DNA of 64,000 bases from Lucinisca nassula (Eukaryota; Mollusca; Bivalvia; Lucinida; Lucinidae): positions 15,698,538 through 15,762,537 of the forward strand of contig OY757017.1 in assembly GCA_963580285.1 (NCBI GenBank), given 5' to 3'. Within the stretch, counting starts at the first letter, position 1. Every line of letters starts with the position of its first letter. Below, one piece after another: positions 57,735 to 64,000 of the stretch. The notes beneath the pieces are model-generated. The model did no database searches, was not told the DNA's origin, and saw only the letters and a program-made list of their open reading frames with translations. Made by a program: the position numbers and the translations under genes.

Positions 57735-58275
57735 GATGTGTTTGTGAAACACTGATGCCCCCGGACAGCGCATGTTAAATTTGAAAGCAGTATCAGTAAG
57801 CAATCAAATGGTATGGACAATGTTCAAGTCTTAAAAAGTAGGTCAAGATCATAAGGTCAAAAATTATGGGATTATTGAAAAGGTCTTGTGACATAAAAAG
57901 TTGGTCAAACGTCAAGGTCAATGTCATGAGGTCAAAATGATGGTACCACTAGAAAGGTCTTGTGACAAGGAATGCACATGTGAAATCACTTACCAATCGA
58001 AAGTTATGGCCAATGTTAATGTGTTTAAATTTTTTTAAAAAGGTAGGTCAAAGGTCAATGTCAAGGTCACGAGATCAAAAATTATGGTACCACTGAAATG
58101 GTCTTGTGATAAGGTAAACACATGTGAAAAATGAAAGCTCTATCTATTACAATTCAAAAGTTATGCCCAATGTTAAGGTTTTTGTAGACAGACAAACGGA
58201 CACACATACAGACAGATAAAAAAACTATATGCCCCCCCCCCGCCCCCCCGAATCTCGAGTCCGGGGGTATAAAAA
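57735..58275. mobile_element. Tandem-cored element with ATGCCCCCGGAC inverted ends
   Basis: ATGCCCCCGGAC (57755-57766) and GTCCGGGGGTAT (58259-58270) are perfect inverted repeats. Inside are about three units with GGTCAATGTCA(T/A)GAGGTCA-type blocks and TATGGTACCACT, a GACAGACAAACGGACAC stretch and C-runs at 58231-58248. Confidence 0.85.
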
Positions 58276-58409
58276 GATCAAAGATTTTCGTCAGAAAAGG
58301 AGCCATTTTGGAGATGTGAAAAAATGCACTATGCCGCACGGTTATCCTAATGCGTCGCAATTTTGATAAATAATATGCACAGTCTGCATGAAGGCTTCCT
58401 AACTTCATA

Positions 58410-58740
58410 AAAAAGATGTGGATTATGGGTATTATTTATTTTCCTTATTTCTAACAAGTAAATAAGTCGATGTGATGAAGACCTCTCTAAACCCCACTTT
58501 ATAAAAAGAAGTGTGGTTTATGGTTCGTTGGTATTAATTATTTTCTTTATTTTTGGCTCAAAAACAGGGATTGTGGGTACTCGTTAGAAACTCCTCATTG
58601 ACCATCGGTGTCAAATATTCACAATTATAACAACCCGCTTAACCCCACTTTATACAGAGAAACTGGGGTTTATTGGGGTATTCATTATTTTTCATATTTT
58701 TCCTCCAAGCCGTAGGTAGTATAATAAATTTCTTAATTCT
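58410..58740. mobile_element. Fold-A MITE copies, two overlapping
   Basis: GATTGTGGGTACTCGTTAGA at 58568-58587 with outer blocks on both sides (AACCCCACTTTATA at 58491 and 58641). Confidence 0.75.
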
Positions 58741-58889
58741 GATAGAAAATATAAATCTTAGATACTGGTTCAATCGTTCTCAACGAGATGGTTTATCGCT
58801 TAGACCTGTTATCAAAATGAGACCGTCAAAATAAGAAATGACCAGGTTGCATCAACGCAGATTTATTAAACTAGTTACACAGATGCATT

Positions 58890-59215
58890 CTGATCAGCCC
58901 AGCTCATTGAGACGGTTCAAACGAGTATACAAAACCTGTGTCTTGAAGCATAAATAAAAAAATAATGGATACCTTGTAAACCCCAGTAATCCCTATATAA
59001 ACTCATGTTAAGAAGCCTCTAGTAATTAAGTATCACAATAATAAGTCCATGCAATGAAATACTTTATATAGAGAAATTTGGCGTTTACAGTTTACAAGGG
59101 TGTAGATTATTTTCCCTATTTTCGTGCGGAAACATAGATTTGGGTTCTCATTAGAACCGCATCATTAAAACTGTTTTAAACGAACACCCACAATCTATGT
59201 TAAGACTTAGAAAAA
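58890..59215. mobile_element. Fold-A MITE copies, two
   Basis: 58899-59010 (GAGACGGTTCAAACGAGTAT, TTGTAAACCCCAGTAATCCC) and 59063-59215 (TTGGGTTCTCATTAGAACCG ... ACACCCACAATCTATGTT). A weaker scrap lies at 59525-59640. Confidence 0.75.
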
Positions 59216-59372
59216 AACAACAAAACATGTTTCAATTTTTCATCAAAACTATTCACGTAATGGACACCGTTAAGGTCAAGAATACGTAAAATGACGTCGC
59301 CTTCAAACTCCACGCGCGTTGACCGGCAACGTCACTGGATACCAAACAAACGTCTTCAATACCAAATTTAGT

Positions 59373-59414
59373 GACACAGATGCCTTTCTGATATTAAATC
59401 TTCATCAGTGTGTC
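59373..59414 (-). ncRNA. Candidate hammerhead ribozyme (weak stems II and III)
   Basis: Minus strand: stem I GACACA (complement of 59409-59414) pairs with UGUGUC (complement of 59373-59378). CUGAUGA is the complement of 59402-59408, GAAA of 59385-59388, and AUC before the stem I 3' strand (59379-59381) is a good cleavage triplet. Stem II is poor (GAU/AUC inside an A-A mismatch) and stem III is essentially one A-U pair with loop GGCA, so activity is doubtful. Confidence 0.4.
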
Positions 59415-59797
59415 TCAACCCCAAAGTTTTGGAACCGAAACGGATGATGGGCAAGACCTGGCAAACACAGCACACCCCACTCCGAGCACACACCGTCGAT
59501 ACAAATACAGTCTACACAACTCTACTTAGTATAAACGGATAAGTGAGTTTGCATTGGTCTACCGGTTATTTTCCTTTTCTTTGGCTAAACCCATTATTGT
59601 AGGTTCTAAGTACCATCGCTTAATAAGGCTTTCTCATCGGCACCAGAATCGTTTGTGCAAAAATCATGAATAAAAATACCCCGAATTTGCATATGCAAAT
59701 TGCCATAACTAGCGCCAGGAAAATTAATATTATATCATAAATGCTGTTCATGAAATTATGTTCTGGTCGCTATTTGCTTATGTTAGGACTCAGCTTT

Positions 59798-59830
59798 TTT
59801 ATAAACGACAACTGAAACGTCGTTTATAAA
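59798..59830. repeat. Short perfect hairpin
   Basis: TTTATAAACGAC and GTCGTTTATAAA arms with a 9-nt loop. Confidence 0.6.
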
Positions 59831-60371
59831 TGAATATTTACATTTCCAGCGTAAAGTCTAATGTAAACCTATAGAAAATAATGTAGTTCATACTTCCATG
59901 AACGCATCGATTCACGTAATTTTCAGTGACGTCAAGCGACGTGAGTTTAAACCATTGTTCCCCAAAAATTCCATGAATGATCAGATGACACATGCCTTTA
60001 AAAAATGAATATCAAGAAAGTCAATCAGCTGAACAAGTGTGCGAGTAATCGTTAAAGTGCCGTGCATTTTTTTTAAAGTAGACGACATTCCGAATTTGTT
60101 CCTTATTTTTTTTTTCAGAAAAATCAGATTTAATATTTCACATGAATTATCTTCCAGTAGATGAATGTGGAGTCTAATTTTCTATGACAAAATATAAGAA
60201 AAAAAAAAATGAAAATGATATCTGCTACGTTCGAAATAGGCAATTTAAGAGTTAATATATCACTACGCTTGCATTGCACGACCTAATCAAATTCTAAAGA
60301 CTTGCCGCAAGAAACTGCAACCGTACAGTGTCAAGCAAGCAATACTACTGTCTAATCAGTTATCACTGTCC
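59831..60371. other. Unassigned AT-rich spacer
   Basis: Nothing recognised. Confidence 0.4.
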
Positions 60372-60566
60372 AAATTTATGTTTGTTTGTTTGATTTGAGG
60401 TTTAACGTCCCCGTCAACACTGTAAAGGTCATTTTGGAGACGTTGCTTCAAATTTTGCGGGACTTTTACCCGATATTGAGATGAAATGACTTCTCAAGGC
60501 CTGCCGCCCAATGAAACCCACAGGGTCTATAAGCATGGACAGACCGGCACGCACCGCTTTGCCTGT
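60372..60566 (-). mobile_element. SINE-A copy truncated by the gag element
   Basis: Tail GTTTGTTTGATTTGAGGTTT at the left; it stops abruptly in the middle at GCTTTGCCTG, where the TGTGGTAGTTTAAGG repeat of the gag element starts. Confidence 0.8.
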
Positions 60567-62297
60567 GTGGTAGTTTAAGGTGATTTTCTGTAACCATACG
60601 TCAACGTCTTTTCAACGTCTGTTCTTCTTTTTGGGGGAATTAACTAAAGGAAGAACAAATATCACTGTTAGTTTCTTTTATTACATATGTTTCATTTTCT
60701 TTAATCAGTTTCAACATTATAAATTTCATTCATCTTCTTTATTCAGTCCAAATATTTCAACTCCATTATGGTTCAAAGAGGTGATTAGGGACTGACCACA
60801 CATAGGGTATGTGGAAACTGGCGTTCAGAATAACTAATTAATGTGAAGTGAAATGGCCCAGAAATTAGAAGATAAACATATCATGCTATGTTACATCATG
60901 ATATGTTACATTCCTTGACAAAAGAAAAATAAAAATCCCCTTGTGAATTAAACCAGATAAAAGAACTTTATGAAAGTATCTGGAGACTAGAAGCATGGCA
61001 ATTGAAAACTGATATGACATAAGAAAATCAAAATAATTGTCACTCAGCAAAATTTTTACACACATTTTAGAAAGATAAAACATGAACAAAACAATTATGT
61101 TACTAAGACAATGCATTTATGAAAATGTAATATTCAGCATCAACCTAATACTCATTAATCTCTTTGCATCATAAATTTTATCGCAGGCATTTTCACTAAC
61201 ATGTATATGTCTCTCACCTGTTATTCTGTCAGGTGCTCTAGATCTGGCGCGATTAGTGCCTTTTGGTTTCCTCCCAAGGGGCCGCGCCCTTTGTTCCTTG
61301 GGATTTTCGCCTTTCCCGAACATGGATTTTTAACAAACAGTTTGTTTGCATTGATTAGCCCCGTGCCCGCGTTGAGAGCAGAGTTGGCAACTTGCATTCG
61401 GATCAGGCGAGTCGGATGCAAGATTACAGCTTCGCTTTATGTGTCCAGGAGCAGAACAAGAAAAACACATACGCGAACTGTTTCTTTGAGCACTATCGGA
61501 AGTGTTTGTATCTTGACTTGCACTGGAATGACACATTAACCTGTCCAACTTTTGGATAAATCCATCACACTGTTCTCCAATGCACGTACTTTGTCACTGC
61601 AGTCTGTGTCTCCCGCGAACGAGCCACTGCCACTGTCCCAGAGTTGGTTTGGTCCCCGCCATAACGATACCCATACGCCTCACCCATCTTCGCTGACGTC
61701 AGCGCTGCATGTATATCAGGCGTATTACCAGCTCGGACAAAAAGTGCAAGCTGGGGTGGAAGTCCCTGTATGAGAGTGAGTAGGGTTTCCTGTGGAGGTT
61801 TAGACAGTTTACGACCCTTCTCAAGAACTTGACTAAAATATCCTTCTAAATGTTGACCAGGTGTCAAACACAATATTTGAAAACTGTTCTGTTTCCACCA
61901 AAAGCACTGGTCTGTTGTCCTGTTGTCTGTAGGTGAAAACATCTGTTGGAAGGCATCATAGAGCCCCCCCCCCTCACCCAGGATAATTTATCATCGTCCT
62001 CCAGGCAGCAGAACCAGGTCTGTGCCGGTCCGTGTAGGTGTAACTGGAACGCGGCAACCTACTATATTGTCAGTGTCCATGTTTGATATCTGTTGACGTT
62101 CCAATAATTGTCCGGCTGCCTGATCAGGGTTAAATATGTTGGTGAAATTGTCCTCCTGAACACTTGAAAAAGGTGGATTCCCCGAAAATGACCACATGTT
62201 TATATTTGTTATCCCGCTGTCATATTTGTTGAAAATATAAATTTAGATTCTCCACCATGTGATAGTTTAAGGTGTTTTTTTTTCTGTAACCTTTACG
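60567..62297 (-). mobile_element. LTR-retrotransposon remnant (gag only)
   Basis: TGTGGTAGTTTAAGGTGATT... (60567-60605) and GTGATAGTTTAAGGTGTTTT... (62261-62297) are direct repeats at the two ends, both continuing into CTGTAACC-TACGTCA. On the minus strand the right one ends ACTATCACA followed at once by TGGTGGAGAATC, which looks like an LTR end plus primer-binding site. Only gag is recognised inside; no protease, reverse transcriptase or integrase. Confidence 0.5.
61330..62197 (-). pseudogene. gag: Retrotransposon gag with two CCHC zinc knuckles, frameshifted
   Basis: Minus-strand order: an N-terminal segment (62197-61991), a capsid-like retrotransposon gag segment (61942-61565, with a LIQGLPPQLALFVRAGNTP stretch), then two C-X2-C-X4-H-X4-C knuckles at 61467-61426 and 61389-61348 that should bind nucleic acid. 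The N-terminal part is cut off next to a ten-C run at 61964-61973, so a length change there could explain the break. Another frameshift lies near 61600. After the stop at 61330 the same frame continues as a short basic stretch. Ty3/gypsy-like is most likely. It is not expected to make an intact protein. Confidence 0.85.
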
Positions 62298-63672
62298 TCA
62301 CTAGAGCAATCACTATTTTTCTGTAAACAGACACAGTGACCTTGACCCCAGACCCTGAATGTTGATTTGTTTGTTTGATTTGAGGTTTAACGTCCCCGTC
62401 AAAACTGTAAAGGTCATTTTGGAGACCTTGCTTCCAATTTTGTGGGACTTTTCCCCCATATTGAGATGAAATGACATCTCAATCCCTGTCGCCCAATGAA
62501 ACCAATAAGGTTTATTAGCATGGACGGTCCGCCTCGCACCGCGGTTCCTGGACAGGCTTAGATCCTCTAAGCGGTGTACCAGTACTAGTGTGCGGGCGGA
62601 TTCAGCTCTGCGTGGAAGCATCATGCAGCCCATATATTTCTTCAAGCCCCTATTGCCCTGAATGTTGAACTCACTTGTGATATCATAAAACCCAACATTT
62701 GTATGAAGTTATCTTTAAATCCATTTATAAATGTGGAAACTAGATCAATGACCACGTTATTCTAAAAATAGCCACAGTGACCTTGACCTTCAGCCCTGAC
62801 CCTGAAAGTCAAAGTCACTCGAGATATCAGATACCCAACATTTGTGTGAAGTTATATTAAAATCCATCAATAAATGAAGGCACAAGAGCGATGACAAAGT
62901 TTTCCTAAAAATGGCCACAGTGACCTTCACCTTCAGCCCTGGACCCTGAAAGTGGAACTTGCTCCAGATATCATCATACCCAACATTTGTGTGAAGTTAT
63001 ATTAAAATCCATCCATAAATGTAGGCACTAGAGCGATCACAAAGTTTTTTTTTTTTCTAAAATAGCCACAGTGACCTTGGCCTTCAGCCCCGGAACCTGA
63101 TAGTCAAAGTCACTCGAGATATCATAATACCAGACATTTGTGTGAAGTTTTTTAAAATCCATCCATAAATAAAGGCGCAAGAGCGATGAAAAAGTTTTTT
63201 TTTCTAAAAATAGCCACAGTGACCTTGACCTTCAGCCCCAGACCCTGAAAGTCGAACCCATTCGAGATATCATCATACCCAACATAGTGTGGAGTTATGT
63301 TAAATCCATTCATAAATGTAGGCACTAGAGCGATCACAAAGGTTTTTTTTTTCTAAAAATAGCCACAGTGAACTTGACCTTCAGCTCCGGAACCTGAAAG
63401 TCGAACTTGCTAGAGATATCATCATACCCAACATTTGTATGACTTTATATTAAAATTCATAAATAAATTAATGTGCAAGAGCGGTGACAATGATTTTCTA
63501 AAAATAGCCACAGTGACCTTAAGCCCCAGACCCTGAAAGTCAAAGTCACTCGAGAAATCATTATACCCAACATTTGTGTGAAGTTATATCAAAATTCATC
63601 AATAAATGTAACGATGACAATGTTTTTCTAAAAATAGCCACAGTGATCTAGACCTTGAGCCCCAGACCCGCT
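62298..63672. repeat. Tandem array, about 8 units of 148 bp
   Basis: CACAGTGACCTTGACC-like starts lie near 62335, 62780, 62920, 63070, 63219, 63368, 63516 and 63642. Each unit has CTCGAGATATCATCATACCC-like and ATTTGTGTGAAGTTATATTA blocks. A SINE splits the first two units. Confidence 0.9.
62366..62655 (-). mobile_element. SINE-A copy with perfect 13-bp TSD
   Basis: CCCTGAATGTTGA occurs at 62353-62365 and 62656-62668. The tail is at the left (TTTGTTTGTTTGATTTGAGG), the head at the right (TTTCTTCAAGCCCCTATTG). It inserted in a 148-bp array unit. The 110-codon frame on the minus strand (62313-62645) is SINE sequence. Confidence 0.9.
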
Positions 63673-63907
63673 ATGTTTAAAAAAAACAAAAACAAACAAA
63701 AAAACATCCCCCCCCCCCCCCGGGATTTGAACTCACGCAGATTGCAGGTAAACTTTAACACAGGGAAATAAGGGAGGTAATACATAGAAAAATATTAACT
63801 CAAAAAGTCCAATTTAAGCCAAAAAAACTACAATGATAATGTTAATTATTGTTTATTACCAATTGTAAAACATCACATATTAGAGCTTGCAGGTAAACGT
63901 TAACCAA
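63673..63907. other. Spacer of the terminal element
   Basis: A C13-14 run at about 63707-63720; GCAGGTAAAC(T/G)TTAAC appears at 63743 and 63890. No gene. Confidence 0.5.
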
Positions 63908-64000
63908 ATGCGGTCGCTGACGCTGACGCTGATGCCGACGCTGACGACGGACGTCCGGAGTACGGCAATAGCTCCCCCTTACTTTCGTAAGGCGAGCTAC
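63908..64000. repeat. GACGCT microsatellite and terminal hairpin of the 148-bp array element
   Basis: GCTGACGCTGACGCTGATGC is followed by GACGACGGACGTCC and then TAGCTCCCCCTTACTTTCGTAAGGCGAGCTA-type arms (63970-63999). This mirrors the terminus at 1718-1801. Confidence 0.8.

Overview
This window looks like non-coding, repeat-saturated nuclear DNA of an animal, most likely a marine bivalve mollusc. That is an inference from repeat style: many tandem-cored interspersed elements rich in TGACCTTGA/TCAAGGTCA, GGAC and GACGCC microsatellites ending in hairpins, tRNA-derived SINEs, Penelope-like elements (PLEs) with hammerhead ribozymes, and abundant palindromic MITEs. I find no convincing intact host protein-coding gene, no rRNA gene and no intact tRNA gene. 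Every protein similarity I recognise belongs to a decayed retroelement. LAYOUT. 1-1801: a four-unit tandem array (463-485 bp period) ending in a GGAC microsatellite and a 34-bp hairpin. 2.0-2.6 kb: palindromic MITE copies (family called Fold-A here). 3.4-17.2 kb: a hierarchical GAGT-rich satellite (Sat-G), first in inverted and then in direct orientation, interrupted by a 1.5-kb element with terminal direct repeats, a SINE with target-site duplication (TSD), a triplicated 285-bp repeat and a LINE 3' end. 17.2-25.4 kb: Penelope territory, with a minus-strand PLE reverse-transcriptase pseudogene (17.9-19.1 kb), a plus-strand PLE C-terminal scrap (21.9 kb), repeats I interpret as PLE 3' ends (Rep-P), and pLTR-like repeats holding one well-formed and one ruined hammerhead ribozyme. 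25.4-34 kb: simple repeats, two SINEs and a cluster of Fold-A copies. 34-38.3 kb: SINE-A copies, Rep-P copies and a 150-bp tandem array. 39.2-40.7 and 53.5-54.5 kb: two copies of one large element in opposite orientation. 42-46 kb: a set of fold-back/TIR elements and SINEs. 46.8-48.5 kb: a 12-unit, about 145-bp tandem array. 48.8-50.2 kb: a degraded CR1/Jockey-type LINE on the minus strand. 52.5-59.6 kb: SINE-A, a 148-bp element with a perfect 42-bp palindrome, many Fold-A copies and a candidate second hammerhead. 60.6-62.3 kb: an LTR-retrotransposon gag remnant. 62.3-64 kb: a 148-bp tandem array split by a SINE and ending in a GACGCT microsatellite and hairpin. HOW THE PARTS RELATE. The window is a stratigraphy of nested insertions, and several order themselves through exact TSDs (SINEs at 5.1, 20.4, 27.6, 42.7 and 62.4 kb). 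SINE families share a GACGTTAAAC-like 3' motif, which suggests common LINE machinery. Rep-P copies share a 3' end but differ in 5' extent, as expected of target-primed reverse transcription. The strongest functional call is the hammerhead ribozyme at 24860-24905.
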